From Paracoccaceae bacterium (GTDB lineage Bacteria > Pseudomonadota > Alphaproteobacteria > Rhodobacterales > Rhodobacteraceae), in contig JANZZL010000073.1 in assembly GCA_026419405.1 (NCBI GenBank), forward strand, positions 1 through 45,366: DNA of 45,366 nucleotides, in the 5' to 3' direction. The notes below the pieces were generated by a model. The model worked only from the letters and a program-made list of their open reading frames with translations, ran no database searches and had not been told where the DNA came from. Shown one piece after another: positions 1 to 7,451 of the stretch (positions are counted from its first letter, which is position 1; each line of letters opens with the position of its first letter). The translations under genes were made by a program, and so were the position numbers.

Positions 1-387
1 GCCTTGCCGTCGAGCGCCGCCTGCAGCCCGGCGACCGTCGCGATCGGCTGGGTTCCGGTATGCGTCGCCCGGTCGCGCAGCTCGGCATCGGTCGCGTTCG
101 CCGTGGCGCCCGCGGCGATCCCGTCGAGCTTCGCCTTGTCGGCCGCCGACAGGAAGCCGGGCGCGCTGCCCGTCGCGGCGGCATGCCCGTGCGCGGCATC
201 CGCCTTGCCGTCGAGCGCGGCCTGAAGCCCCGAGACATCGGCGATGGCATGGCCGTGGCCGGCCGCCGCCTTGCCGTCGAGCGCCGCCTGAAGCCCGGCG
301 ACCGTCGCGATCGGCTGGGTTCCGGTATGCGTCGCCCGGTCGCGCAGCTCGGCATCGGTCGCGTTCGCCGTGGCGCCCGCGGCGATG
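1..387 (-). repeat. near-identical direct repeat inside the fibre gene
   Basis: Bases 1-120 and 268-387 are direct repeats offset by 267 bases (89 codons). Reading by eye they differ only at 24/291 and at the last base. A shorter related copy of the AALDGK-coding segment starts near 202. The identity at DNA level, not only protein level, points to recent duplication or ongoing gene conversion between modules. Copy number may therefore vary and the region is prone to misassembly. Confidence 0.85.
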
Positions 388-503
388 GTGCCGAGCTTCG
401 CCTTCTCGGCGTCGGTGAAGGCGTTGGTGTCGGGGTTCGCCTCATAGCGGAGCTTCACCGCCTCGTTCAGGCTCGACGCGCCGCCGGGGTTGAATTCGGT
501 CAT
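1..503 (-). CDS. tail-fibre-like repeat protein (3' end beyond window)
   Basis: The 167 visible residues begin MTEFNPGGASSLNEAVKLRY and continue off the window edge. They are built from tandem modules: a DKAKLDGIAAGATANATDAE segment, then an RDRATHTGTQ segment, then one or two V(A/S)GLQAALDGK segments with GHGHA linkers. This low-complexity, Ala/Gly/Asp-rich repeat pattern is typical of phage tail fibres. The ATG at 503 follows a GTGAGG ribosome site that overlaps the stop codon of the preceding 44-residue gene, so the two are probably translationally coupled. With the spike-base-like gene upstream, I infer a receptor-binding or adhesive part of the GTA head spike or tail fibre. No enzymatic motif is visible. 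Confidence 0.75.
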   Translation of the reverse strand, partial: MTEFNPGGASSLNEAVKLRYEANPDTNAFTDAEKAKLGTIAAGATANATDAELRDRATHTGTQPIATVAGLQAALDGKAAAGHGHAIADVSGLQAALDGKADAAHGHAAATGSAPGFLSAADKAKLDGIAAGATANATDAELRDRATHTGTQPIATVAGLQAALDGK

Positions 504-510
504 GGGTGCC

Positions 511-645
511 TCACGCGGTCTGGAAGGTCAGCGGCACACCGGCGAAGGTCATCGCGATGCCGCCGAAGGTGAGCGGGAGCCCGCCGGCCGGCGGCGCGAA
601 GCCGCGGCGGTGGACGACTTGCAGGAACCTGGCGGCCGCCTGCAT
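511..645 (-). CDS. 44-residue protein between spike-base and fibre genes
   Basis: This short gene starts at an ATG sharing one base with the stop codon of the upstream gene (TGATG, 643-647) and ends seven bases before the fibre ATG. The 44-residue product begins MQAAARFLQVVHRRGFAPPA and ends in three similar beta-strand-like units (LPLTFGG, AMTFAG, VPLTF). I do not recognise a family. The coupling on both sides and the non-random C-terminal repeat argue that it is a real structural gene. It may be a small adaptor between spike base and fibre, but that is inference from position only. Confidence 0.6.
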   Translation of the reverse strand: MQAAARFLQVVHRRGFAPPAGGLPLTFGGIAMTFAGVPLTFQTA

Positions 646-911
646 CACCAGCCCACCATGATGCCGGTCGCGGTGGTGCCGGTGGCGCGGATCCGCACGA
701 GTTCGAGCAGGTGCCAGCCCGCCGGCAGCACCGGGGTGACGAGCGACTCGCCCCCGCGGGTGACCACCGAGAGCGTGCCCGCCGTGGCCAGGAACACCCA
801 CTGGGACACGTGCGGGAGATCCTCGCCGTCGTTCGGCGTCACGAGGGCGAGGTGCTGGGGCCCCCCCGACGGGCTGCGGGCGGTGAGCTTGAAACGGTCG
901 GATGCCGGCAT
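645..911 (-). CDS. spike base protein, RCAP_Rcc01079-like
   Basis: The 88-residue product has the pattern I associate with the small GTA spike-base family typified by R. capsulatus Rcc01079: a VTPNDGEDLP segment near the N-terminus, a single-beta-domain core with a hydrophobic LATAGTLSVVT stretch, a PAGWHLLELVRIRATGTTAT stretch and a short aromatic tail. An SD-like GGGGAG precedes the ATG at 911. In R. capsulatus the head-spike genes lie away from the main GTA operon; here they are on the same strand about 8 kb beyond its 3' end. It could also belong to an unrelated phage remnant. Family recognition is by remembered motif, not by search. Confidence 0.65.
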   Translation of the reverse strand: MPASDRFKLTARSPSGGPQHLALVTPNDGEDLPHVSQWVFLATAGTLSVVTRGGESLVTPVLPAGWHLLELVRIRATGTTATGIMVGW

Positions 912-972
912 TGCGAACTCCCCTGGAAGCTGGCGCGCCGCGCATCTGCAACCCGGCGCCGATCGGCGCAGA

Positions 973-1001
973 CGATTAGCCGGGTCGCGTTAAGCCTTGA
1001 A
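973..1001 (-). promoter_or_regulatory. weak candidate promoter for the spike/fibre genes
   Basis: On the minus strand TTCAAG (996-1001) and TAATCG (973-978) are separated by 17 bases, about 60 bases upstream of the spike-base ATG. The -35 is poor. The region 912-1077 also separates the divergent RidA gene and holds nothing else I can assign. Confidence 0.3.
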
Positions 1002-1077
1002 AACCGCTGCGTTCGGTGGTCGTTGCTTGCCGAACGCCGCCGCATCCGCCGGGGGCGCCACAGCACGGGAGGATTCG

Positions 1078-1428
1078 ATGCCACAGATAACCCGCCTCGA
1101 GACGGGGCCGCGCATGAGCCAGGCGGTGATCCACGGCGGCACCGTCTACCTCGCAGGGCAGGTCGGGGCGCCCGGCGCCGGCGTCGCCGAGCAGACGAAG
1201 GCGGTGCTCGCCGAGATCGACCGGCTGCTCGCCGCGGCCGGAACCGACAGGACGCGGATCCTCAGCGCCCAGATCTGGCTTGCCGACATCTCGACCTTTG
1301 CCGAGATGAACGCCGTCTGGGACGCCTGGGTGCCGCCGGGCCACGCGCCGGCCCGTGCCACCGGCGAGGCACGGCTCGCCTCGCCCGACTACAAGGTCGA
1401 GATCATCGTCACGGCGGCCCTGCCCTGA
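1078..1428 (+). CDS. RidA/YjgF family protein
   Basis: This 116-residue protein has the size and layout of the RidA family, whose best-known members hydrolyse reactive enamine/imine intermediates released by PLP enzymes. The N-terminal half contains the VYLAGQVG strand and the EQTKAVLAEIDRLLA helix. Near the C-terminus the APARATGEARL segment aligns with the canonical P-A-R-T-T-V-E motif, so the catalytic-type arginine appears present. The ATG at 1078 is chosen because GGGAGG lies seven bases upstream; the upstream in-frame extension looks unconserved. It stands alone, divergent from the spike-base gene and convergent with pgi, so its physiological partner is not evident. Confidence 0.85.
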   Translation: MPQITRLETGPRMSQAVIHGGTVYLAGQVGAPGAGVAEQTKAVLAEIDRLLAAAGTDRTRILSAQIWLADISTFAEMNAVWDAWVPPGHAPARATGEARLASPDYKVEIIVTAALP

Positions 1429-1459
1429 GGCCGCGCGGGCCCGCCCGGAGGGCGCGGCC
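1429..1459. terminator. GC-rich stem between convergent genes
   Basis: GGCCGCGC (1429-1436) pairs with GCGCGGCC (1452-1459) in the 45-base gap between the stops of the RidA gene and pgi. There is no U-tract on either strand. A shared bidirectional terminator is plausible from position. Confidence 0.4.
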
Positions 1460-1473
1460 CGCGCGCAGGCCCC

Positions 1474-3072
1474 TCAGCCCTGGCGGAGGTATTCGACCAG
1501 CATCCGGGTCGAGCCGTCCTTCGCCGCCAGGCCCTCGCCCGTCTCGAGCACGGGCAGGATCGCGGTGGCCAGTTCCTTGCCCAGCTCGACGCCCCACTGG
1601 TCGAAGCTGTTGATGCCGAGGATCACCCCCTCGACGAACACGCGGTGCTCGTAGAGCGCCACGATCTGGCCCAGCGTGCGGGGCGTGAGCTTCGGGATCA
1701 GCAGCGTCGTCGAGGGCCGGTTGCCCGGAAACACCCGGTGCCGCGCCTGCCGTTCGAGCTCGGCGCCCCTGAGGCCCCTCTGCGCCATGATCTCGCGCGC
1801 CTGATCGAGCGACCGCCCCCTCAGCAGCGCCTCGGACTGCGCCAGGCAGTTGGCAAGCAGCAGCCGGTGCTGGTGCGAAAGCTCCGGCTCGTGCCCCTCG
1901 CGTGCGGCGATGAACTCGCAGGGCACGGGATCGGTGCCCTGATGGATGAGCTGGTAGAAGGCATGCTGGCCGTTGGTGCCGGGCTCGCCCCAGACCACGG
2001 GGCCCGAGGGCAGCGTCAGGTCGTGGCCGTCCATGGTCACGCGCTTGCCGTTCGATTCCATCTCGAGCTGCTGGAGGTAGGCCGGCAGGCGGGCGAGCCG
2101 CTGGTCGTATGGCAGAACCGCGCGCGTGGGATAGCCGCAGACCTGCCGGTGCCAGATGCCGACCAGGGCGAGCATCACCGGCATGTTCTGGCCGAAGGGG
2201 GCCTCGCGGAAATGGCGGTCCATCGCCGCGCCGCCGGCGAGGAAGGCGCGGAAGTTCGCGGGCCCGATCGCGATCATCAGCGAAAGCCCGATCGGCCCCC
2301 ACATCGAGTAGCGCCCTCCCACCCAGTCCTCGAATCCGAAGACCCGCTCGGGCGGGATCCCCCATGCGGCGGTCCGGTCGGTGGCGGAGGAGAGCGCCAC
2401 CATCTGCGCCGCCGGGTCCGCGACGCGGCGCGCCATCCAGGCGCGGGCGGTCTCGGCATTGGTCATCGTCTCGATGGTGGGGAAGGTCTTCGAGGCGATG
2501 ATCAGGAGCGTCGTCGCCGGATCAAGGCCCTTCAGCGTGTCGGCGACATGGGCGGGGTCGATGTTCGAGACGAAGTGGCAGCGCGGCCCGTCGTGGAACG
2601 GCGCCAGGGCGAGCGTCGCCATCGCGGGGCCGAGGTCGGAGCCGCCGATGCCGATGTTGACGACATCGGTGATCGGCCCGCCCTGCCCCCGGAAGGCTCC
2701 GCCGCGCACGGCCTCGGCGAAGGCCTCCATCCGGGCCAGCGTCTCGCGCACGGTGGGCATCACGTCGCGCCCGTCCACCTTCACCGCGCCGTCGAGGTTG
2801 CGCAGCGCCGTGTGCAGCACCGCCCGGTGTTCGGTCTCGTTGATCCGCCGGCCCGAGAACATCGCCTCGCGCCGCTGCGCGACGCCCTTCGCCTCGGCGA
2901 GCGCGAGCAGCAGCGCCCGCGTCTCGTCGTCGATGTTGGTCTTGGAATAGTCGAAGAGCAGCCCGTCGAACCGCACCGAGCAGGCCGCGGCACGGCCTTC
3001 GCCGAAGAGATCCAGGATCGGACGCCCGGCAGCCAGGTCGCGGCGATCGGAGAGCTTCTGCCAGAGGTCCAT
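1474..3072 (-). CDS. pgi: glucose-6-phosphate isomerase
   Basis: Pgi interconverts glucose-6-phosphate and fructose-6-phosphate in the cytoplasm. The 532-residue length is usual for the family. Recognisable motifs are [12 protein letters not shown] in the sugar-phosphate site, the [12 protein letters not shown] signature, [16 protein letters not shown] with the catalytic-region histidine, and [14 protein letters not shown] with the active-site lysine. It is the last gene of zwf-pgl-pgi on the minus strand. The original pgl stop (3076-3078) lies only three bases before the pgi ATG, so the genes were once tightly coupled. The present premature pgl stop leaves 81 untranslated bases, which may reduce coupled translation of pgi. 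Confidence 0.97.
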   Translation of the reverse strand: MDLWQKLSDRRDLAAGRPILDLFGEGRAAACSVRFDGLLFDYSKTNIDDETRALLLALAEAKGVAQRREAMFSGRRINETEHRAVLHTALRNLDGAVKVDGRDVMPTVRETLARMEAFAEAVRGGAFRGQGGPITDVVNIGIGGSDLGPAMATLALAPFHDGPRCHFVSNIDPAHVADTLKGLDPATTLLIIASKTFPTIETMTNAETARAWMARRVADPAAQMVALSSATDRTAAWGIPPERVFGFEDWVGGRYSMWGPIGLSLMIAIGPANFRAFLAGGAAMDRHFREAPFGQNMPVMLALVGIWHRQVCGYPTRAVLPYDQRLARLPAYLQQLEMESNGKRVTMDGHDLTLPSGPVVWGEPGTNGQHAFYQLIHQGTDPVPCEFIAAREGHEPELSHQHRLLLANCLAQSEALLRGRSLDQAREIMAQRGLRGAELERQARHRVFPGNRPSTTLLIPKLTPRTLGQIVALYEHRVFVEGVILGINSFDQWGVELGKELATAILPVLETGEGLAAKDGSTRMLVEYLRQG

Positions 3073-3153
3073 CGTCTACTCCGCCCAGTGCACGGTTGCG
3101 CTCGAAAGGACCGCGCGGATCGGGGCCTCGTGCACAGGCAGGCCGCGCGCGCG

Positions 3154-3156
3154 CTA
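3154..3156 (-). other. premature amber codon in pgl
   Basis: This TAG interrupts an otherwise conserved frame; the remaining 25 sense codons and a second TAG at 3076-3078 are intact. Family members commonly have glutamate here (E-R-A followed by the conserved GLPV segment), so a G-to-T transversion in GAG is inferred. Confidence 0.85.
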
Positions 3157-3747
3157 CACCGCCTCGCGCTTCTCGGACCCGGCGATCAGGATGTGGATGT
3201 TCATCGCGTCGCGCAGGACGCGCGCGGTCAGCGTGACGCGCGGCTCCCCCGCGGCCTCGGCGCGCAGCGCCATCAGCACCGGTGCGTCGTCGGCCAGCGC
3301 CTCCTCCAGCCGGTCCGCCCCCGGAAACAGCGAGGCCGTGTGCATGTCGGTGCCCATGCCGAGGAGCAGGACCGAGATCGGCAGATGCGGCTCGAGCCCC
3401 GCGATGAGGTCCTCGAGCGCTTCCTCCGGGGTCTCGGTGGGGGCATGGAGCGGCACCAGCCGCGCCGCGGCGGCCCGGCCGGTCAGAAGCCGTTCCCGCA
3501 GCAGGCGGGTGTTCGACCGCGGGCTGTCCTCCGGCACCCAGCGCTCGTCGGTCAGGAACACCGCGATGCGCTCCCAGTCGAGATCGACGCCGGAGAGCAC
3601 GTCGAACACCGGGCCCGGCGTGGTGCCCCCCGGCACGCAGAACGAGGCCGTCTCGTGGGTGAGCAGCACGTTCTTCAGTTCGCTCGCCAGCGTGTCGGCG
3701 AGGCTGATCATCATGAGTTCCCTGTCGGGGTACTCCACGAGCCTCAT
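3154..3747 (-). CDS. pgl: 6-phosphogluconolactonase, truncated by an in-frame amber codon
   Basis: Pgl hydrolyses 6-phosphogluconolactone, linking Zwf to the Entner-Doudoroff and pentose-phosphate routes. The 197 residues contain CVPGGTTP, the FLTDERWVP motif and LLLGMGTDMHTASLFPG, all typical. The reading frame stops at TAG (3154-3156) after GSEKREAV, yet the same frame continues for 25 codons that match a normal Pgl C-terminus (GLPVHEAPIRAVL, then ATVHWAE) and end at 3076-3078. The intact protein would be 223 residues. GAG to TAG (Glu to amber) is the simplest explanation. The start overlaps the zwf stop (ATGA). The product may be unstable or inactive, or the base may be an assembly error. 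Confidence 0.93.
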   Translation of the reverse strand: MRLVEYPDRELMMISLADTLASELKNVLLTHETASFCVPGGTTPGPVFDVLSGVDLDWERIAVFLTDERWVPEDSPRSNTRLLRERLLTGRAAAARLVPLHAPTETPEEALEDLIAGLEPHLPISVLLLGMGTDMHTASLFPGADRLEEALADDAPVLMALRAEAAGEPRVTLTARVLRDAMNIHILIAGSEKREAV

Positions 3748-5198
3748 TCGCGGATCTCCCGCCACCGCCGCCCGTCGCGGTGCATCAGGATCTGCGCCTC
3801 CTCGGGGCCGGACGATCCGGGATCGTAGGGGAACGGGCGGTCGCCCCGCTCCTCCCAGCCCGCGATCACCGGATCGGCCCAGGCCCAGGCGGCCTCGACC
3901 TCGTCGCCGCGCATGAACAGCGTCTGGTTGCCCCGGATCACGTCCATCACCAGCCGTTCGTAGGCGTCGGGGATGTCGGTGCCGTTCGGTCCCAGCGCCT
4001 CGGCGAACGACATGTCGAGCGGCACCTCGACAAGGCGCATCCCCCCCGGCCCCGGTTCCTTGATGGTCACCCGCAGCGTCATGCCCTCGTTGGGCTGGAG
4101 CTTGATCGCCAGCACGTTGCCGCGCCGGTTCTCCTGGGGCCCGAAGATCGAATGCGGCGGGTCCTTGAAGACGACCGCGATCTCGGAGGTGCGCGCCTTC
4201 AGCTTCTTGCCGGTGCGCAGGTAGAAGGGTGTTCCCTTCCAGCGCCAGTTCGAGACATGCAGCCTGAGCGCGACGAAGCTCTCGGTCAGGCTCTCGGGGT
4301 TCTCCGCGTCCTCCCGGTAGCCGGGTTCCCTGCCGTTCGCCTGGTACTGGCCGCGGACGATCTCTTCCGGCGCCACCGGATCGAGCGCGCGGATCACCTT
4401 GACCTTCTCGTCGCGCACCGCATCGGGGTCGAAGCGCGCGGGCGGCTCCATCGCGATCAGGCAGAGCAGCTGCATCAGGTGGTTCTGCACCATGTCGCGC
4501 ATCGCGCCGGCCTTGTCGTAGTAGGCACCCCGGCCGCCGACACCCACCGTTTCGGCCACGGTGATTTGGATGTGGTCCACGTACTGGGCGTTCCAGAGCG
4601 GCTCGAACAGGATGTTGCCGAAGCGGACCGCCATCAGGTTCTGGACCGTCTCCTTCCCGAGGTAATGGTCGATCCGGTAGATCTGCCGTTCGTGGAAGTG
4701 CTCGGCCAGCGTCGCGTTCAGTGCCCGCGCCGAGGCCAGATCGCGCCCGAACGGCTTCTCGACGACGATGCGGCAGGTCTCGCAGGCGATGCCCTTCTGG
4801 TGCAGCCGCTCGGCGAGCGGCCCGAACAGCGTCGGTGCGACCGAGAAGTAGAAGGCCTGGATCACGTCCTTGCGGGTGATCTCCTGCAGGCGGTCCCACC
4901 CGGCGTCGCCCGTGGCGTCGATGGCGACGTAGCGCAGGCGCTCGAGGAAGGCCGCGATGGTCGCCGCGTCCTGCTTCGGCTTTGCCACGAATTCGCCGAT
5001 CGCCGCGCGGATGCTGGCGCGGTAGTCGTCGTCGCTCATCTCCGACCGGGCGGCCCCGATGATCCGCGCCTCTGCCGGCATCTGCCCGGCCAGGAAGCGG
5101 CGGTAGAGGCCCGGCAGGATCTTCCGGCGCGCGAGATCGCCGGTGCCTCCGAAGATCACGAGGTCGAACGGCTCGACAGGGATGACGCGTGAGACCAT
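3744..5198 (-). CDS. zwf: glucose-6-phosphate 1-dehydrogenase
   Basis: Zwf oxidises glucose-6-phosphate to 6-phosphogluconolactone with NADP+ (or NAD+). The 484-residue protein has the GGTGDLARRK nucleotide-binding motif at about residues 17-26, the VVEKPFGRDL segment, the RIDHYLGKE active-site signature at about residues 172-180, and the conserved KTGKKL-type region (LRTGKKLKARTSE). It is first in zwf-pgl-pgi. A sigma70-like promoter and a 12-base perfect palindrome precede it, so the operon is probably repressed by a LacI-family regulator. The ATG at 5198 gives the expected N-terminal length. Confidence 0.97.
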   Translation of the reverse strand: MVSRVIPVEPFDLVIFGGTGDLARRKILPGLYRRFLAGQMPAEARIIGAARSEMSDDDYRASIRAAIGEFVAKPKQDAATIAAFLERLRYVAIDATGDAGWDRLQEITRKDVIQAFYFSVAPTLFGPLAERLHQKGIACETCRIVVEKPFGRDLASARALNATLAEHFHERQIYRIDHYLGKETVQNLMAVRFGNILFEPLWNAQYVDHIQITVAETVGVGGRGAYYDKAGAMRDMVQNHLMQLLCLIAMEPPARFDPDAVRDEKVKVIRALDPVAPEEIVRGQYQANGREPGYREDAENPESLTESFVALRLHVSNWRWKGTPFYLRTGKKLKARTSEIAVVFKDPPHSIFGPQENRRGNVLAIKLQPNEGMTLRVTIKEPGPGGMRLVEVPLDMSFAEALGPNGTDIPDAYERLVMDVIRGNQTLFMRGDEVEAAWAWADPVIAGWEERGDRPFPYDPGSSGPEEAQILMHRDGRRWREIRE

Positions 5199-5223
5199 TG
5201 GCTTCTGTAGCCCGCCTGCCTTC

Positions 5224-5235
5224 GTTAGCGCTAAC
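5224..5235. promoter_or_regulatory. LacI-family operator upstream of zwf (CceR-like)
   Basis: GTTAGCGCTAAC is a perfect 12-base palindrome with the central CG typical of LacI-family operators. It lies 26 bases before the zwf ATG and about 25-35 bases downstream of the predicted transcription start. In Rhodobacter the LacI-type regulator CceR controls central carbon genes including this operon through a site of this kind, as I recall it. No regulator gene is in the window. Confidence 0.7.
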
Positions 5236-5264
5236 GGCGCCCTCTTAGCCGATCGAACCGTGGC

Positions 5265-5292
5265 AGTCTAGCACGCAACCGGGGGGCCTCAA
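5265..5292 (-). promoter_or_regulatory. sigma70-type promoter of zwf-pgl-pgi
   Basis: Minus-strand TTGAGG (5287-5292) and TAGACT (5265-5270) are separated by 16 bases. Predicted start is near 5258, placing the operator in the early transcribed region. The 132-base gap between zwf and the ureohydrolase holds this promoter and operator only. Confidence 0.55.
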
Positions 5293-5330
5293 GCCACGAG
5301 GGGCCGGGCTGTGCGTCGCGCCGGCCCGCG

Positions 5331-6284
5331 TCAGCCCATCGCGCAGAGCAGTTCGAACAGGATCGAGGCGCCGAGCCAGGCGGTGATGCCCCCGGTGTCG
5401 AACGGCGGAGAGACCTCCACGAGATCGGCTGCGACGATGTTCACGCCTGCGAGCCCGCGCACGACCTCGAGCGCCTGGAAGCTGTTCGGCCCGCCCACCT
5501 CGGGCGTTCCGGTTCCCGGCGCGAAGGCGGGATCGACGAAGTCGATGTCGTAGCTCACGTAGGTCCGGCCCGGGCCCGCGATGGCGCGCGCCTCCGCCAT
5601 GACATCGGCAACCCCGCGCGCCATGAACTCCTCGATCGGGATCACGCGGATCCCGTTCGCCGCGGCGAAATCGCGGTCGGCCAGGTCGTAGGCGGTGCCC
5701 CGCATGCCGATCTGGACCATCCGTCCGGGATCGAGCAGGCCTTCCTCCACCGCCACCCGGAAGGGGTTGCCGTGGGTCAGCGCGGTGCCCCCGAAGTAGG
5801 GCGGGAAAAGGTCGGTGTGGCTGTCGAAGTGGATCAGGCCCAGCGGCTCCTTGCGGGCGATCCCGCGCAGCACCGTCAGCGTGGTGAGGTGATCGCCCCC
5901 CGCCACGAGCGGCCGGATTCCTCGCGCGTCGAGCCGTGCGAAGAAGGCCTCGAAGCGGCCGAGCGTGTCGGCCATGTCCACCGGATTGGGCCCGACGTCG
6001 CCGAGATCGGCGCACCTCCGCCGCTCGAACGGCCGCACCCCCGAGACCGGGTGCTGCGCCCGGATCATCGTCGAGGCGTCGCGCAGGGCCCTCGGCCCGT
6101 GGCGGGCGCCGGCGCGGTTCGAGACGCCGCCGTCCCAGGGCAGGCCCACGAGCCCGATCTCCACCTCGGCGAAGCGCGGATGCCCCTCGGGCACATACGG
6201 CAGCCGCATGAAGGTCGGCACGCCGGCGAAGCGCGGCAGGTCCATGCCGGAAACCGGCGTGAAGAACGGATCGGGTGAAGACAT
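5331..6284 (-). CDS. agmatinase-family ureohydrolase
   Basis: This 317-residue enzyme belongs to the arginase/agmatinase superfamily, which hydrolyses guanidino compounds to urea and an amine using two Mn2+ ions. The metal ligands are intact: GGDH in VAGGDHLTTL, D-S-H-T-D in HFDSHTDLF, and D-I-D in SYDIDFVDPAFAPGTGTPE. The last motif is characteristic of agmatinases and guanidinobutyrases. The ATG at 6284 has GGAGGT eight bases upstream. It appears monocistronic. Substrate (agmatine, 4-guanidinobutyrate or another) cannot be fixed from sequence. A second, more divergent ureohydrolase is at 26717-27658. Confidence 0.9.
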   Translation of the reverse strand: MSSPDPFFTPVSGMDLPRFAGVPTFMRLPYVPEGHPRFAEVEIGLVGLPWDGGVSNRAGARHGPRALRDASTMIRAQHPVSGVRPFERRRCADLGDVGPNPVDMADTLGRFEAFFARLDARGIRPLVAGGDHLTTLTVLRGIARKEPLGLIHFDSHTDLFPPYFGGTALTHGNPFRVAVEEGLLDPGRMVQIGMRGTAYDLADRDFAAANGIRVIPIEEFMARGVADVMAEARAIAGPGRTYVSYDIDFVDPAFAPGTGTPEVGGPNSFQALEVVRGLAGVNIVAADLVEVSPPFDTGGITAWLGASILFELLCAMG

Positions 6285-6347
6285 CGGCGCACCTCCGGGC
6301 TCGCGGAACCTGCGCGACTCGCGCGCAGGTCCGGTGGAACACCGAAG

Positions 6348-6375
6348 TTGCGCAATGTCCACCCGCTCGCTAGCC
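6348..6375 (+). promoter_or_regulatory. candidate promoter for the excalibur-domain gene
   Basis: TTGCGC (6348-6353) and CTAGCC (6370-6375) are 16 bases apart and end 12 bases before the ATG at 6387. If used, the transcript would be nearly leaderless, which fits the lack of a well-spaced ribosome site. Confidence 0.35.
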
Positions 6376-6386
6376 TTCCGTCGGGG

Positions 6387-6713
6387 ATGGCGCCGGGGGG
6401 TCTCAGATCGGGCGGGCTCGCCGCCGTGGCGGCCGCCGCGTTGCTCTGCCTGCCGGCGGGAGAGCTCGGCGCCCATCCTGGCGGCCTCGATGCCGAGGGC
6501 TGCCACCGCGACCGCAGGTCGGGCGGCTACCACTGCCACCGCGCGCCCCGGGCGCCGCGTGCGCTGTCGCCGCCGTCGGACGGCGGGGAGCGCGACCCCT
6601 ACTACCCGAACTGCACGGCGGCACGGCGCGCCGGCGCCGCCCCGATCCGCCTCGGCGAGCCGGGGTATCGCGGCGGGCTCGACCGCGACCGCGACGGCAT
6701 CGCCTGCGAGTGA
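6387..6713 (+). CDS. secreted excalibur calcium-binding-domain protein
   Basis: The 108-residue protein has a hydrophobic N-terminal signal-like stretch (LAAVAAAALLCLPAGELGA, roughly residues 10-28), a GGYHCHR motif, and a C-terminal excalibur domain: YPNCTAARRAG, then the D-R-D-R-D-G-I-A-C-E calcium-binding loop. Two cysteines bracket the domain as in the family. Excalibur domains are extracytoplasmic and often accompany nucleases, but no nuclease core is present here. A TTG at 6348 would extend the N-terminus, but it coincides with a likely promoter -35, so the ATG is preferred. Function is unknown. Confidence 0.8.
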   Translation: MAPGGLRSGGLAAVAAAALLCLPAGELGAHPGGLDAEGCHRDRRSGGYHCHRAPRAPRALSPPSDGGERDPYYPNCTAARRAGAAPIRLGEPGYRGGLDRDRDGIACE

Positions 6714-6732
6714 CCCGCAGACGCCGCGCGCC

Positions 6733-7317
6733 TCAGGCCTCGAGCTCGGCGTCCCAGTAGAGGAAGTCGACCCAGCTTTCGTGGAGGTAGTTCGGCGGGA
6801 ACTTCCGCCCCATGTTCCGCAGCTCCTCCGACGAGGGCTGGCGCGGCGGCCGCCGGAGCGAGAGGCCCGAGGCGCGCAGGCTGCGCGAGCCCTTGCGCAG
6901 GTTGCACTGGGCACAGGCCGCGACGACGTTCTCCCAGCTCGTGATCCCGCCGCGCGAGCGGGGGACGACGTGATCGAACGTCAGGTCGCCCTTCGCGCCG
7001 CAGTACTGGCAGCAGAATTCGTCCCGCAGGAAAAGATTGAAGCGCGTGAAGGCCACGCGCTTCTGAGGCTTGACGTATTCCTTCAGCACGACGACCGAAG
7101 GGATGCGGATCTCGGTCGTCGGACTTCGCACCACCTTGTCGTATTCGGCGATGATCGTGACCCGGTCGAGGAAGGCGGCCTTCACCGCCTCCTGCCAGGG
7201 CCAGAGCGAGAGCGGATAGTAGCTCAGCGGGCGATAGTCGGCATTCAGCACCAGGGCCGGATTCTGGCGCGCTCCCGCCGGGTCGCGGACGAAGGTCGTC
7301 CTGAAATCTGCCTCCAT
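6733..7317 (-). CDS. HNH endonuclease family protein
   Basis: This 194-residue protein has an N-terminal ALVLNADYRPLSYYPLSLW segment and a C-terminal HNH nuclease domain. The domain shows a zinc-binding CQYCG pair, the core TFDHVVPRSRGG, and AACAQCNLRKG with the second cysteine pair. This form is widespread and chromosomal in alphaproteobacteria, and its biological target is not known. The ATG at 7317 has GGAG seven bases upstream; upstream codons in frame are not conserved in character. A good promoter lies about 70 bases upstream. It is convergent with the excalibur gene and divergent from the VOC gene. Confidence 0.88.
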   Translation of the reverse strand: MEADFRTTFVRDPAGARQNPALVLNADYRPLSYYPLSLWPWQEAVKAAFLDRVTIIAEYDKVVRSPTTEIRIPSVVVLKEYVKPQKRVAFTRFNLFLRDEFCCQYCGAKGDLTFDHVVPRSRGGITSWENVVAACAQCNLRKGSRSLRASGLSLRRPPRQPSSEELRNMGRKFPPNYLHESWVDFLYWDAELEA

Positions 7318-7390
7318 GCGCGACTCCGGTCTCGCCCTGTCCGCCTCGTTCCAGGCACCAGAGCGGGAGCCCCGCTCCAGCCTGCCAGCA

Positions 7391-7440
7391 ACTATATCTG
7401 GCGCATCTGCCCTTGCAAGCCCCGCGATGTGCGGTAGCCT
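7391..7440. promoter_or_regulatory. back-to-back promoters sharing one TTGCAA
   Basis: TTGCAA at 7413-7418 is its own reverse complement. On the minus strand it pairs with TATAGT (7391-7396, 16-base spacer) for the HNH gene. On the plus strand it pairs with TAGCCT (7435-7440, 16-base spacer) for the VOC gene. The HNH half is strong; the VOC half is weaker and would give a very short leader. Confidence 0.5.
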
Positions 7441-7451
7441 CCGGGGGTGAG

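Noticed and set aside
1078-1428. Calling this RidA a partner of the 44.5 kb RidA
   Set aside because: They differ at the catalytic arginine, lie 43 kb apart and have no shared neighbours, so no functional link is supported.
6348-6386. TTG start giving a longer excalibur-domain protein
   Set aside because: The TTG coincides with a likely promoter -35 and lacks a ribosome site; the signal-like segment is complete from the ATG at 6387.
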